Below, piece by piece: positions 34,480 to 44,901 of a DNA stretch of 64,000 nucleotides; the first letter of the stretch is position 1; each line of letters opens with the position of its first letter. The notes under the pieces were generated by a model. The model did not search any database. It was not told where the DNA came from and saw nothing but the letters and a program-made list of their open reading frames with translations. Both the position numbers and the translations under genes were made by a program. The stretch comes from Planctomycetes bacterium B3_Pla (GTDB lineage Bacteria > Planctomycetota > Phycisphaerae > Sedimentisphaerales > Anaerobacaceae). The stretch covers positions 186,001 through 250,000 of the forward strand of contig NJBM01000001.1 of the NCBI GenBank assembly GCA_005223045.1, read 5' to 3'.

Positions 34480-35814
34480 TCAATCTAAGGTAATCAGTTT
34501 CTTTTCAAGGTCTTTGGCCGGCGTGAAATACCAGGTCTTGCCGATTTTATTGCTTTCGAGAAGTACTCTGTCCTGCAAATCAAGCAGATCGGTTCTGGCT
34601 GTTTGATAGACGACGTTGTGGCTTATCTGGTGCGACTTAAACGTGTACCGCTGGTGAGAATGACGCAACGCGTGACTGATTAGCGCCCGCTGCCGATGGT
34701 TGAGTCCGGCGACACCACGGAGTTCTCGCTCAATAGCCTGCAACCTTTCAGTTTTATGTTTTATGTATTCGTGAAGCTCTTTTATTGCTCGGTGGATAAC
34801 GTCCACATGATACAGAATGAAGTACGTTAGGTCATTGTCATCCGTCTCTGTATACAGAAAAGCCCGTCCATATTTCGCCGGTGCCTTTAAGATAATTTGG
34901 GAGATCGAGATAAACTCAAAGAGCCAATAGCCATGACGAAGCATTGACCAGTAGAACAAAGCTCTCGCCACTCGACCATTACCATCAACAAATGGATGGT
35001 CGTATGCCAACCAAAAGTGTAAAATAATTGATCGAATTACAGGATGTATAAAATCACCCGTGTTTTTTCCATTGGCAAAATCGCACATGGCCGCCATTCT
35101 GTTTTTAAGCTTTTGAGCTGGAGGTGGATCATGAAAGACTTCATTGTACATGTCACCAACAACAATTCGCTCGTTGGCTTTGCGAAAACGCCCTGTTGCT
35201 GATTTGTCCCTGAGGGTTTTTTCAGTTATTATTTGGTGAATGTGGAAGACCAATTCTCTGGTCAAAGGTTCATTTTTAAGTCTCCCAATACGTCGCATAG
35301 TCTGAAAATTGTTAAGAATCATTTGTTCGCTTTTGTCGCAAGGAGCACGTCCCGTTTTGATCATCTCCTTTGCGATCTCCCGTGTAGTGGCGGCTCCTTC
35401 AAGCTGACTTGAAGTAATTGCTTCTTGGATGAGTGAGCTTACATAATACTGGTCTTTTGTATCCGGATTCGTAATCGGCTCCGGCATCCGGATGAAGCCG
35501 CCAGCACCTTGATCTATTTTGTGAAGCATTTCAGGGATCGGATCTGCAATCAAGTATTTGAATAGGATTCCATTCTTATCACACAAGGGAATCGCTTTGA
35601 ATAGAAACTGGCGTTCGCGCTTTAAAGCATACCACCACTCTTCGTGGGAATAACCTTCTGGAGGCTGATGATATCGCAGCTTGTCCCAATGTAGATATCT
35701 GCCTGCTGTTGGAAGTTCTTTGATCAATTCGTAAATCTGAAAGAAGCGCTCCGGATTATCTCTGATTTCCCCCCAAATCACATCCTGTTTAGGAGGCTTT
35801 TTTGGCATCTTCAT
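34480..35814 (-). CDS. Fic-family AMPylation-type protein with winged-helix C-terminus
   Basis: 444 residues. The Fic core contains the complete active-site motif HPFVDGNGRVAR at 273-284 and an N-terminal inhibitory helix motif SSQLEG at 135-140, the class II arrangement in which Glu blocks ATP binding. The last ~90 residues (LNHRQRALISHALRH, ISHNVVYQTARTDLLDLQ) look like a winged helix-turn-helix. Such Fic-wHTH proteins are commonly stand-alone chromosomal genes with unknown targets. An array of TACTAA/TTAGTA half-sites upstream suggests autoregulation. AGGGGAT precedes the ATG. Confidence 0.92.
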   Translation of the reverse strand: MKMPKKPPKQDVIWGEIRDNPERFFQIYELIKELPTAGRYLHWDKLRYHQPPEGYSHEEWWYALKRERQFLFKAIPLCDKNGILFKYLIADPIPEMLHKIDQGAGGFIRMPEPITNPDTKDQYYVSSLIQEAITSSQLEGAATTREIAKEMIKTGRAPCDKSEQMILNNFQTMRRIGRLKNEPLTRELVFHIHQIITEKTLRDKSATGRFRKANERIVVGDMYNEVFHDPPPAQKLKNRMAAMCDFANGKNTGDFIHPVIRSIILHFWLAYDHPFVDGNGRVARALFYWSMLRHGYWLFEFISISQIILKAPAKYGRAFLYTETDDNDLTYFILYHVDVIHRAIKELHEYIKHKTERLQAIERELRGVAGLNHRQRALISHALRHSHQRYTFKSHQISHNVVYQTARTDLLDLQDRVLLESNKIGKTWYFTPAKDLEKKLITLD

Positions 35815-35850
35815 ATGGATATCCCCTGCAATAGAAACAACATAAGCAAA

Positions 35851-35943
35851 TACTAACTATATACTAATTTATTAAAATTTAGTATATAAACTCACTTACT
35901 TCTGTCAAATACTAATTTTCAACATTTTAGTATTAAATTAGTA
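35851..35943 (-). promoter_or_regulatory. Operator-like array of TACTAA/TTAGTA half-sites upstream of the Fic gene
   Basis: Six half-sites: TACTAA at 35851, 35862 and 35910; TTAGTA at 35879, 35927 and 35938. Two pairs form palindromes with identical 11-base spacing. The stronger one covers 35858-35888 (arms TATATACTAA); the second covers 35908-35934 (arms AATACTAA). The region is strongly AT-rich, unlike its surroundings, and lies just before the Fic start, between Fic and uvrA. Confidence 0.6.
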
Positions 35944-36025
35944 CAACACAGACCAAATCCGCTTGTTCCTATAATACTGCCAGTTTCTCCTAAAAACAAG
36001 GATTTGCAATCAATCAACAAAACAC

Positions 36026-36055
36026 TTGTTGCTTAGCTCGACACTTTGTTACAAT
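36026..36055 (+). promoter_or_regulatory. Possible uvrA promoter
   Basis: TTGTTG (36026-36031) and TACAAT (36050-36055) with an 18-base spacer, 64 bases before the uvrA ATG. No LexA-type palindrome was recognised nearby. The match is moderate. Confidence 0.35.
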
Positions 36056-36118
36056 AACCGGTTTGTATTATTGGTGAATTTTCGTAATAGGGTTACGGAG
36101 GTTAAAAAAGAAGGCAGG

Positions 36119-38968
36119 ATGGCCGGGCGAACAGACAAAGCGATTAAGATTACGGGTGCTGCCGAGCACAATCTCAAGAATATCAGTCTGAGCATTCCGC
36201 GGGATAAGCTGGTCGTAATCACCGGCATCAGCGGCTCAGGCAAAAGCTCGCTTGCCTTCGATACGATATACGCCGAAGGACGCAGAAAATACGTCGAATC
36301 GCTCAGTGCCTACGCCAGGCAGTTTCTCGAACAAATGCAAAAACCGGCGGTATCCGACATCACAGGCCTGCCGCCGACAATTGCCATCGAGCAGCGAAGC
36401 GCCAGCCATAATCCCCGCTCGACGGTGGCAACTACGACCGAAATCTATGACTATTTCAGGCTGCTTTTCGCCCGCGCCGGTAAGCCGCACTGCTGGGTAT
36501 GCGGCAAAGAGATTACAAGCCAGCACTCATCCCAAATAGTAGAGTCGATTCTTACCCGGCCGGAGGGCACGAAAATCCAGGTCTGTGCCCCGCTGATTCG
36601 CGGCAAGAAAGGCGAGCACAAAGACATCTTTACCGGCATACAACGCGAGGGCTTTGTGCGTGTCCGGGTCGATGGGGCGATTTACGATGTCCGCAACGTC
36701 CCGGCTCTGAAGAAGAATAAGAAGCACGATATCGCAGCACTCGTTGACAGGCTGATAATCAAAGACGCGGTCCGCATCCGCTTAGCCGATTCCGTCGAGA
36801 CAGCGCTTAAATTAGCCGACGGCGTGCTGCTGGCGTTGGTGCAGGAAGCCGGTGCAGACAAAGCAAACGGAGGCAACGGTCAGTGGGAGGAGATTATCTA
36901 CAGCGAGAAGTTTGCCTGCCCCGAGCATCCGGAGGCCAGCCTCGAGGAGTTGTCGCCGAGGTTATTCAGCTTCAACAGCCCCTACGGCGCGTGCAAGAGC
37001 TGCGACGGGCTGGGGACTATTCTGGAGTTCGATCCCGACCTGATCGTGCCGGACAAAACCATCTCGCTGGAAAACGGCGCTATCGACGCCTGGCGCAAAG
37101 GCGGCAAGCGAATGAACATCTTCTATAACCGGCTGGTCAAAAGATTCTGCCGGAAGATGGGCATCAGCAAAGCGATACCTTTCAAACAGATACCCAAGGA
37201 GTACGGCAGGATTCTCATGTACGGCACAAACGCCGCCGATGAACAAAAGCACGGTATGTCGTTCGAAGGGGTAATCCCAAATCTTGTCCGGCGGTGGGAG
37301 AACACCACCAGCGAATACGTCAAGACCAGACTAACCGGCTATCTCTCGCAGCAGTCCTGCCAGAGCTGCGGCGGCGCCAGACTTCGGCCCGAGGCTATCG
37401 CCGTGACCATCGGGGGCAAGAGCATAAATCAAATGACCGCTCTTAACATTGAAAAGGCACAGAGGTCATTCAGCAAGCTCAAGCTGGACAAGGAAAAGTC
37501 TATTATCGCCGCGGTGGTATTGAAGGAAATAAAAGCCCGGCTGAAATTCATGGTGGACGTCGGACTCGGGTACCTGACCCTGGATCGGATGAGCAGCACG
37601 CTTGCCGGCGGAGAAGCACAGCGAATCCGCTTGGCCACACAGGTCGGCAGCGGTCTGGTCGGGGTCTGTTACGTGCTCGACGAGCCGACGATAGGCCTGC
37701 ACAAGCGCGACAATGACAGGTTGCTGGGAATATTGCGGCGGCTTAGCCGCTCGGGCAACACGGTCATAGTGGTCGAGCACGATGAGGACATCATCCAAAG
37801 CGCAGACCACATCGTCGATATCGGCCCGGCCGCCGGCGCGCACGGGGGCGAGATCGTCGTGGAAGGTGGTCTGAGCGATGTTACCGACTGCGAACAATCG
37901 CTGACAGGCGATTATCTAAGCGGCAGGAAGAGCATCGAGCTTCCCGTGAAGAGACGACGCTACAACCTGAGAAAATGCATCGAGGTAAAGGGGGCGACCC
38001 AGAACAACCTCAAAAATATCGATGTCAAATTCCCTATCGGGGTCTTTACGTGCGTCACCGGCGTCTCCGGCTCTGGCAAGAGCACCCTGGTCAGCGATAT
38101 CCTATTGAAAGCCCTGAAACGCCGGCTGTATCAGTCTCGCGGCAAACCCGGCGCGCACAGGACCGTCGTCGGCACTTCGCAGATCGACAAGGTCATAGAA
38201 ATAGACCAGTCGCCTATCGGCAAAACCCCAAGGAGCAATCCGGCGACCTACACCGGCGCCTTCGACGTGATCAGAAAACTGTTCAGCATGACGCGAGAGG
38301 CGAAGATTCGAGGCTACAAGCCCGGACGATTCAGCTTCAACGTAAAAGGCGGACGATGTGAATACTGCAAAGGACAGGGCACCAGGAAGATCGAGATGCA
38401 CTTTCTGCCCGATGTGTACGTGACCTGCCAGAGCTGCAAGGGCAGGAGATACAACCCGGAAACTCTCACAGTTACGTACAAAGGAAAGAATATCGCTGAC
38501 GTGCTCGATATGCAGATTGAAGAATCGCTGAGTTTCTTTTCCAACTTTCCCACTATTCTTCGGATATTGCGGACCTTGGCCGACGTTGGATTAGGCTATA
38601 TGCAGTTGGGTCAGGCCTCAACGACACTCTCGGGCGGGGAAGCACAACGGGTAAAACTCTCGGCCGAGTTGGGCAAAGCGGCAACCGGGCACACTTTGTA
38701 TCTGCTCGATGAGCCGACCACGGGGCTGCACTTTGCCGACATTCATAATCTCTTAAATGTGCTGCAAAGATTAACAGACTGCGGTAACACGGTAGTTGTG
38801 ATCGAACACAACCTTGATGTTATCAAGATGGCGGACTATATTATAGACCTCGGACCCGAAGGCGGAGAGGCCGGCGGCGAAGTTGTGACCGCGGGCAAGC
38901 CCGAGGAGATTGTCAAGAACAAGAAAAGCTACACAGCCAGGTACCTCAAAGAGAAACTCGGCAAGTAG
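36119..38968 (+). CDS. uvrA: Excinuclease ABC subunit A
   Basis: 949 residues from ATG 36119; an open frame 31 codons longer has no family sequence. Two ABC modules: Walker A GISGSGKSS at 36-44 and GVSGSGKST in the second half; signatures LAGGEAQRIRLA and LSGGEAQRVKLS; Walker B VLDEPTIGL and LLDEPTTGL. Zinc modules are visible in CWVCGKE, ACKSCDGLG, CQSCGGARLRPE and CEYCKGQG...CQSCKGRRYN. The UvrA dimer recognises bulky DNA lesions and loads UvrB. Length and domains are normal. Confidence 0.98.
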   Translation: MAGRTDKAIKITGAAEHNLKNISLSIPRDKLVVITGISGSGKSSLAFDTIYAEGRRKYVESLSAYARQFLEQMQKPAVSDITGLPPTIAIEQRSASHNPRSTVATTTEIYDYFRLLFARAGKPHCWVCGKEITSQHSSQIVESILTRPEGTKIQVCAPLIRGKKGEHKDIFTGIQREGFVRVRVDGAIYDVRNVPALKKNKKHDIAALVDRLIIKDAVRIRLADSVETALKLADGVLLALVQEAGADKANGGNGQWEEIIYSEKFACPEHPEASLEELSPRLFSFNSPYGACKSCDGLGTILEFDPDLIVPDKTISLENGAIDAWRKGGKRMNIFYNRLVKRFCRKMGISKAIPFKQIPKEYGRILMYGTNAADEQKHGMSFEGVIPNLVRRWENTTSEYVKTRLTGYLSQQSCQSCGGARLRPEAIAVTIGGKSINQMTALNIEKAQRSFSKLKLDKEKSIIAAVVLKEIKARLKFMVDVGLGYLTLDRMSSTLAGGEAQRIRLATQVGSGLVGVCYVLDEPTIGLHKRDNDRLLGILRRLSRSGNTVIVVEHDEDIIQSADHIVDIGPAAGAHGGEIVVEGGLSDVTDCEQSLTGDYLSGRKSIELPVKRRRYNLRKCIEVKGATQNNLKNIDVKFPIGVFTCVTGVSGSGKSTLVSDILLKALKRRLYQSRGKPGAHRTVVGTSQIDKVIEIDQSPIGKTPRSNPATYTGAFDVIRKLFSMTREAKIRGYKPGRFSFNVKGGRCEYCKGQGTRKIEMHFLPDVYVTCQSCKGRRYNPETLTVTYKGKNIADVLDMQIEESLSFFSNFPTILRILRTLADVGLGYMQLGQASTTLSGGEAQRVKLSAELGKAATGHTLYLLDEPTTGLHFADIHNLLNVLQRLTDCGNTVVVIEHNLDVIKMADYIIDLGPEGGEAGGEVVTAGKPEEIVKNKKSYTARYLKEKLGK

Positions 38969-38991
38969 CAAACAGTGAGGCAAACGACAAG

Positions 38992-41637
38992 ATGTGGGAG
39001 TTCCGGTTACGTACGATTGAAGATCTGAAGCGATTGAGCGCCCAACTAAATGTCGGTGTCGGAGCGATGGAGGATGTTTCGATTCTGGCCGAGCCTGTGC
39101 AGGCCGGCGGACTTGTCATACCCAATTCCCTGGCGGTGCATCCGATGGAGGGCTGCGACGGCGATTCGCAGGGTCGGCCCGGAAAACTGACACTCAGGCG
39201 ATATGAAAGATTCGCCGCCGGCGGAGCAGGCCTGATCTGGGCCGAGGCGACAGCAGTAGTGCCTGAGGCAAGGGCCAATCCGAGGCAATTGTGGATTAAT
39301 CAAGAAAGTAAGGACAGTTTCGCCGCAATGGTGAAGATGATGCGGCAGGCCGCGGCCGAAAGCATGGGAACGGACCATAAGCCTGTGATCGTGCTCCAGT
39401 TGACGCATTCGGGCAGGTACAGCAAGCCCGAAGGCGCAGCGCATCCGATCATTCCTCAACGTGATCCGTATCGCGATCCCCTGGTCCCCCAGCAGAAGCC
39501 CAATCCGGATGGAACAAGCAAGATACCGGACGATTGGCCTCTCGTGACGGACAACAACCTCGACAAGCTCCAGGAGGCCTACGTTGAAGCTGCAAGAATG
39601 GCCTTTGAAGCCGGGTTCGATGCGGTAGATATCAAGTCCTGTCACGGGTATCTGATAAACGAACTTTTTGCCTGCCGTCACAGAGAAGGAAAGTACGGCG
39701 GCTCTTTCGAGAACCGAACCAGATTTGTGCTGGAAGTAATCGACAAGATACACAAAGAACTCGGCGAAGATGCCCAGGTAGTGACCCGCCTTGGCGTTTA
39801 CGACGCCATACCCTACCCTTTCGGCTGGGCCGTCGATGAGAATAATTACACCAAACCAGACTTAACAGAGCCAAAGAAGCTGATCGGGCTTTTGCACCAG
39901 CGCGGCGTTAACCTGATTGACATCACGGTGGCAAATCCATACTTCAATCCACACGTAGGCAGACCATTCAACCAAACGATAGTCGGTGGATACGAAGAGC
40001 CCGAACATCCGCTTGTAGGTGTACACAGACTCACCAGCCTGACAGGGGAAATTCAAAAGCAGTTCCCCGATATCGCAATTGTTGGCACAGGCTATAGCTG
40101 GCTCAGAACGCTGTTTGCCAACGTGGCTGCGGCAAACAAAGCGGCCGGCTTGACTACTTTAGCCGGCGCCGGACGCATGGCGTTCGCATATCCGGATTTT
40201 GCCAAAGATGTCATCACCAAAGGGCAAATGTTTCCTGAAAAGGTCTGCGTAGCCTGCAGTGCATGCACACAGATAATGCGGGATGGGGGAATGACGGGCT
40301 GCGTGGTACGGGACAATAAAGTGTACGGTCCTATCTTCGAGCGCGGCAGGATGAGCGACAGGGACAATCTTGTCCGGCTCGGATCGGCGTGTCGAAAATG
40401 TCAGGAGGCGACATGCCGGTTGGGGTGCCCTGCCGGAATTAACATACCGGGATTCATCGGTTTGTTCCTGGATGGTGAAGAACAGGCCGCTTACGAAGTC
40501 CTCAGAGAAGCAAACGTCTTTCCGGAAATCTGCGCCTGGCTGTGCCCGGTTGAGCAACAATGCGAAGGCCACTGTTTACAGAGTTTTATCGGCGATGCGC
40601 CGCTGCCGATTGCCGAGATACAAATGTATTTGGCTGAGAAGGCCAACAGTAACGGTTGGTCAAAGCTAAAACTTCCCGCCGAGACAACGGGAAAGAACGT
40701 CGCCATAATCGGCGCCGGCCCGGCAGGCTTGTCCTGCACGGCAAAACTGCTCGAGGTCGGACATACGGTGACAGTCTTTGATGCAGGCACTGAATTCGGC
40801 GGCATGATCGCGTCGGTAATACCGGCCGACAGGCAAAGCAATTCGCTTGCGAGCGAAATCGCAGCGGTTTTCGCCGACGTGCCTGAAGATAGAATGAGTT
40901 TGCGTCTGGGCAGGAAATTAAACGCCGACCTTAATCTGGATACTATCGTCAAAGAGGGATTCGATGCTACATTCATCGGTATGGGTCTGTCTGAGTCGGT
41001 CAGCATCGGCGACAAAGACAAGGACATCGAGGGTTTGTGGAACGCAATGGAATTTCTCTCGGCGGCAAAGGAGCCGGACGGGCTTGACCTCAAAGATAAA
41101 TTCGTTGCGGTGATAGGCGGCGGGAACACCGCAATGGACGCCGCGATCACCGCCAACCAGCTCGGCGCCAAAGACGTCTTCCTTATCTACCGCCGGTCCT
41201 TTAAAGAGATGCCCGCCTGGAGTGCCGAGCGTGACAGAGCCGTCAATGAGGGCGTGCACTTTTTGATATTGACTCAGCCGATTGGATTCAACTCTATCGC
41301 CGGGAAATTGACAGGGATTAAACTTTGCGTAACCAGATTGGGCGAGCCGGACGATAGCGGGCGGCGCAGGCCCGAGCCAGTGGAATCTAGCGCTTATGAG
41401 CTTGACATGGATATCGTGGTCGAGGCAATAGGCCAGGCCCCGCCGAAAGATATTGGCACGATTCTGCCCGGCGTCGAATTAAGCAGCGGCCTGATCCAAA
41501 CAGCAGAAGGAACCATGGCAACATCCAGGCGGGGAATATTCGCAGGCGGCGACCTCGTGAGGGGAGCATCTACGGTAGTTGCAGCCGTGGCGGATGGGAT
41601 GAAAGCAGCGAAAGAAATAGACGAATTCCTGAAATAA
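38992..41637 (+). CDS. Old-yellow-enzyme/GltD-type fused flavoprotein oxidoreductase
   Basis: 881 residues. Residues ~25-420 are an NADH:flavin oxidoreductase barrel of OYE type ([38 protein letters not shown]-equivalent tail [10 protein letters not shown]). A cysteine-rich linker follows ([10 protein letters not shown]; then [23 protein letters not shown], like the Fe-S adaptor of GltD and dihydropyrimidine dehydrogenase). Residues ~565-881 are a two-dinucleotide-fold reductase ([43 protein letters not shown]). This resembles 2,4-dienoyl-CoA reductase-like enzymes with an added Fe-S domain. It begins the 39-49 kb operon; the substrate is probably a keto- or unsaturated sugar acid, which is inference. 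Confidence 0.87.
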   Translation: MWEFRLRTIEDLKRLSAQLNVGVGAMEDVSILAEPVQAGGLVIPNSLAVHPMEGCDGDSQGRPGKLTLRRYERFAAGGAGLIWAEATAVVPEARANPRQLWINQESKDSFAAMVKMMRQAAAESMGTDHKPVIVLQLTHSGRYSKPEGAAHPIIPQRDPYRDPLVPQQKPNPDGTSKIPDDWPLVTDNNLDKLQEAYVEAARMAFEAGFDAVDIKSCHGYLINELFACRHREGKYGGSFENRTRFVLEVIDKIHKELGEDAQVVTRLGVYDAIPYPFGWAVDENNYTKPDLTEPKKLIGLLHQRGVNLIDITVANPYFNPHVGRPFNQTIVGGYEEPEHPLVGVHRLTSLTGEIQKQFPDIAIVGTGYSWLRTLFANVAAANKAAGLTTLAGAGRMAFAYPDFAKDVITKGQMFPEKVCVACSACTQIMRDGGMTGCVVRDNKVYGPIFERGRMSDRDNLVRLGSACRKCQEATCRLGCPAGINIPGFIGLFLDGEEQAAYEVLREANVFPEICAWLCPVEQQCEGHCLQSFIGDAPLPIAEIQMYLAEKANSNGWSKLKLPAETTGKNVAIIGAGPAGLSCTAKLLEVGHTVTVFDAGTEFGGMIASVIPADRQSNSLASEIAAVFADVPEDRMSLRLGRKLNADLNLDTIVKEGFDATFIGMGLSESVSIGDKDKDIEGLWNAMEFLSAAKEPDGLDLKDKFVAVIGGGNTAMDAAITANQLGAKDVFLIYRRSFKEMPAWSAERDRAVNEGVHFLILTQPIGFNSIAGKLTGIKLCVTRLGEPDDSGRRRPEPVESSAYELDMDIVVEAIGQAPPKDIGTILPGVELSSGLIQTAEGTMATSRRGIFAGGDLVRGASTVVAAVADGMKAAKEIDEFLK

Positions 41638-41662
41638 TATATCTCAAGAGAGGATCTCGAAA

Positions 41663-42460
41663 ATGACGGAACGATCCGTAGCAATTGTCACAGGAGCGAG
41701 TCGCGGCATTGGAAAAGGTATTGCCCTGGAACTGGCATCGCTCGATTATGATTTGGTGATCAACTACTTTGATTTTACGGCCGATAGTGAGCCGGATGAT
41801 TCGCGTGCGGAGCAAACGCAGAAGGAAATCGCCGAGCTTGGCGCAGAATGCGAGATTCTCCGAGGTGACGTCAGCAGTTCCGGGGACCGCGACGGTTTGG
41901 TTGCCCTTGCCAAGACCAGGTACGGCAGATGCGATATGTTGGTGAACAATGCGGGCGTGGCGCCCTCGAAACGAATGGACCTGCTTGATGCGACCGAAGA
42001 GAGTTTCGACAGGGTGATGGGAATCAATCTCAAGGGGCCATATTTTCTAACCCAGCAGGTGGCTAACTGGATGGTCGAACAGAAAGAAACGCATCCCAAA
42101 CGGGCGTTTCGGATTGTCAGCACAGGTTCAATCTCATCTTATACAAGTTCGCCCGCACGGGGCGAGTACTGCCTGAGCAAAGCGGGTATCTCAATGATGA
42201 CGAAGCTTTACGCGGACAGATTAGCCGAGTACGGCATTGGAGTATTTGAGATCAGCCCCGGCATTATAGCAACCGACATGACCAGCGTGGTTAAGGACAA
42301 ATACGACAAGCTGATTGCAGAGGGCCTGACTCCGATCAAGCGGTGGGGCAAGCCTGAAGATATCGCAAAAGCGGTTGGAGCAATCGCAGAAGGCAGGCTT
42401 GATTTTTCAACGGGCCAGGTGATAAACGTGGACGGCGGCTTTCATTTAAGAAGACTGTAG
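41663..42460 (+). CDS. Short-chain dehydrogenase/reductase
   Basis: 265 residues, classical SDR: cofactor motif [15 protein letters not shown] near 11-25, NNAG near 93-96, catalytic Ser in [11 protein letters not shown], Tyr-x3-Lys in [10 protein letters not shown] near 169-173, and the C-terminal [13 protein letters not shown]. The family reduces or oxidises hydroxyl and keto groups with NAD(P). It lies 25 bases after the OYE/GltD gene and 9 bases before the aldolase gene; a keto-sugar-acid reductase role fits the operon. Confidence 0.93.
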   Translation: MTERSVAIVTGASRGIGKGIALELASLDYDLVINYFDFTADSEPDDSRAEQTQKEIAELGAECEILRGDVSSSGDRDGLVALAKTRYGRCDMLVNNAGVAPSKRMDLLDATEESFDRVMGINLKGPYFLTQQVANWMVEQKETHPKRAFRIVSTGSISSYTSSPARGEYCLSKAGISMMTKLYADRLAEYGIGVFEISPGIIATDMTSVVKDKYDKLIAEGLTPIKRWGKPEDIAKAVGAIAEGRLDFSTGQVINVDGGFHLRRL

Positions 42461-42469
42461 GGAGTCAAA

Positions 42470-43264
42470 ATGGATATCAAAAGCACGATCACGACGCTGT
42501 TGAAAGACGGCTTCATTCTCGTCTTTAACCAGGACAAGCTCGACGTCGTCAGGACAGCCGAGGCGCTTATGAAGGCCGGTATCAACAATATGGAAGTAAC
42601 CTGCCGGATAAAGAAACCTCTGGAGAAACTGACGCGACTGCGCAAGGAACTACCCGATTTTGCTACGGGAGCCGCCAGTTTGATTGACTGGCCCGAAATG
42701 CTCAACACTTACAACAAGACACATCCGCAGGACCCGCTGCCTTCGATTGCGCAGGTTGTGGACGCGGGAGCGTGCTATCTTGTCTCGGCGGTCAACTTCA
42801 GTGAGGCCGGCCTGGAAAAGTATGCCGGGCGGATTCCCATGATACCCGGTTGTGGCAGCGCTACCGAGATCGTCAGCCAGTTTTCCAAAGGAGCGAATCT
42901 CTGCAAGGTTTTCCCGGCCAGGCAGCTCGGCGGCCCGGCCTTTATCAAGGCGATTGATCCGGCGATTCATAAGACCATCAGCCTTGTCCCCACAGGCGGA
43001 ACGAATCCCGGCAACATTCCTGACTACATTGATACAGATGTTTTGGTCCTGGGCGGCTCATTCAGTATGATTGAGAAATCCACCATGAAAAAAATCATCG
43101 ACGAGCAGGATTACGATCTGCTGGCTGAGGAGCTGACAAAGATTAAGAAATTGATCAATGAGCTTCGAACTGCGAAATACCCTGACATCGATTTTGCCGG
43201 CGCCTCAGTTGAACAGATAAGCCAGGTCACCGGCAGAGGATTTAATGTTAATTGCGCAAGCTAA
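42470..43264 (+). CDS. KDPG/KHG-type aldolase
   Basis: 264 residues. Class I aldolase of the KDPG family: the Glu segment MEVTCRIKKPLEKL, the Schiff-base lysine in LCKVFPARQLGGPAFIKAI near 145, and the phosphate-site strand SLVPTGGTNPGNIPDYI. About 50 residues longer than E. coli Eda because of a C-terminal helical extension (LAEELTKIKKLINELR onward). It would cleave 2-keto-3-deoxy-6-phosphogluconate, or a related acid, to pyruvate plus an aldehyde phosphate. The kinase gene 3.7 kb downstream in the same operon could supply the phosphorylated substrate. Confidence 0.88.
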   Translation: MDIKSTITTLLKDGFILVFNQDKLDVVRTAEALMKAGINNMEVTCRIKKPLEKLTRLRKELPDFATGAASLIDWPEMLNTYNKTHPQDPLPSIAQVVDAGACYLVSAVNFSEAGLEKYAGRIPMIPGCGSATEIVSQFSKGANLCKVFPARQLGGPAFIKAIDPAIHKTISLVPTGGTNPGNIPDYIDTDVLVLGGSFSMIEKSTMKKIIDEQDYDLLAEELTKIKKLINELRTAKYPDIDFAGASVEQISQVTGRGFNVNCAS

Positions 43265-43275
43265 TCGATCCTCCA

Positions 43276-43346
43276 TGTCATTCCCGCGGAAGCGGGAATC
43301 CAGACTGTTCGTATGCTTCTGGATTCCTGTTTTCACAGGAATGACA
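43276..43346. repeat. Complete two-armed TGTCATTCC palindromic repeat
   Basis: 71 bases. The left arm (43276-43304) starts TGTCATTCCCGCGG; the right arm (43318-43346) ends ACAGGAATGACA. They match in inverted orientation at 24 of 29 positions, and each arm can also fold on itself. It sits between the aldolase and BNR genes. Related copies are at 18503-18530 and 23171-23223. Confidence 0.8.
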
Positions 43347-43366
43347 AGTTGTTCCATTTTTTTGCC

Positions 43367-44854
43367 ATGAACAATGAAAGTATGAAACAAGGCTCAATAC
43401 TGCGAAGATTAGTAGTAACCGTTGTGTTCCTGGTGCTGATGGGTATCCCGCCTGACGGGAATGCCAAAGCCTCTGCCGGCGCACTGACAATCAACGCGAA
43501 GGACACTGGCTATCGCGGCATCTGGTACATGAACCAGCCGTCCGGGGACGAATACGTCTATAAATACAGCGGGGGACTGGGAACGTATTGCGCTAAGCAC
43601 AAACCGTTCGCCGTCTATTGTGATGAGGTTAAGAAAACTTTCTTCTGCTACGGCGGCACAGCAGCAGACAGCAACCGAAAACTGATCCATATAGTTTCAT
43701 ATTTTGACCATGAGACCGGATTAGTCCCCCGCCCGACCATATTACTCGATAAGAAGACAAGCGATGCTCATGACAATCCGGTCATATCGGTAGATGACAA
43801 AGGCCATATCTGGATATTTTCTACCTCCCACGGCACGTCGAGACCTTCATATGTCCACAAGAGCGTCATGCCGTACAACGTTGACGAATTCGAGCTTGTC
43901 AACGCCACAAAGATCGAGAACTCGCAAGAAGTTCCCATGACGAACTTTTCCTATATGCAGCCGTGGCACATCGAGGGCCAGGGATTCGTTTGTTTTTTCA
44001 CCCGTTACAATTATCCGGTCGCCCGAACAATTTGCTTTATGACAAGCCCGGACGGTGTCAAATGGTCAAAATGGCTCCGGCTTGCCGCAATCGACCAGGG
44101 CCACTACCAAATCAGTGCCGCAGGCAAGAACAAGGCAGGGACCGCCTTCAACTTTCACCCTAAGGGCAAGGGCCTGAATTGGCGCACGAATCTGTACTAC
44201 ATCGAAACCGACAACCTCGGCAAAACATGGCGCAGCGCCGGCGGGCGGCAATTGACGCTGCCGCTGATCAAACCGGCCGGCCCTGCTCTTGTACACGATT
44301 ACCGGAAGGAAGGTCTGAACGTTTATCTCAAGGATATCCGTCTCGACGCACAAGAGAGACCTGTGATTCTGTTCATTACGAGCAAGGGATATGAGTCGGG
44401 GCCAAAGAATGATCCACGCACATGGACGACCGCCCGCTGGACGGGAACACAGTGGCAAACAAGATCGGCGTTTGTCTCGGACAACAATTACGATATGGGG
44501 TCGCTCTATATCGAGGATGACGGGACGTGGCGAATCATCGCGCCGAGTGAGACGGGACCGCAGCCGTACAATCCGGGCGGCGAAATAGCGATATGGACGA
44601 GCAATAACCTGGGGGCAACCTGGAAAAAGGTCAGGCAGCTCACGAAAGACAGCCCGCGCAATCATACATACGCACGACGCCCTGTAGATGCTCATCCCGA
44701 TTTTTATGCGATCTGGGCTGATGGCCACGGCAGGAAACCGTCACTGTCGTCGCTATACTTCTGCGATAAGCAGGGTAACGTGCGCATCCTGCCGAGAGAA
44801 ATGAACAAAGACTTCGCGGAGCCGCAACTTTTAAAGAGTATGTCGAACGAGTAA
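43367..44854 (+). CDS. Secreted BNR_4-type seven-bladed propeller, possible polysaccharide lyase or sialidase-like protein
   Basis: 495 residues from ATG 43367 (ATG 43382 is equally possible); the frame upstream is repeat sequence. A signal peptide covers ~10-35 (VVTVVFLVLMGIPPDGNA). Beta-propeller strands with Asp-rich turns follow: YRGIWYMNQPSG, DNPVISVDDKGHIWIF, FFTRYNYP, SPDGVKWSKW, DNLGKTWRSAGG, SNNLGATWKKV, and VDAHPDFYAIWADGH near the end. This is the BNR_4 style found in PL24/25-like ulvan-lyase families and uncharacterised exported proteins. The KDG-pathway genes around it favour an anionic glycan lyase; this is not proven. Confidence 0.75.
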   Translation: MNNESMKQGSILRRLVVTVVFLVLMGIPPDGNAKASAGALTINAKDTGYRGIWYMNQPSGDEYVYKYSGGLGTYCAKHKPFAVYCDEVKKTFFCYGGTAADSNRKLIHIVSYFDHETGLVPRPTILLDKKTSDAHDNPVISVDDKGHIWIFSTSHGTSRPSYVHKSVMPYNVDEFELVNATKIENSQEVPMTNFSYMQPWHIEGQGFVCFFTRYNYPVARTICFMTSPDGVKWSKWLRLAAIDQGHYQISAAGKNKAGTAFNFHPKGKGLNWRTNLYYIETDNLGKTWRSAGGRQLTLPLIKPAGPALVHDYRKEGLNVYLKDIRLDAQERPVILFITSKGYESGPKNDPRTWTTARWTGTQWQTRSAFVSDNNYDMGSLYIEDDGTWRIIAPSETGPQPYNPGGEIAIWTSNNLGATWKKVRQLTKDSPRNHTYARRPVDAHPDFYAIWADGHGRKPSLSSLYFCDKQGNVRILPREMNKDFAEPQLLKSMSNE

Positions 44855-44901
44855 CGCAAGAATTGTCAAATCACGATTTGTCCGTTTGGAGACCGAGAGT
44901 T

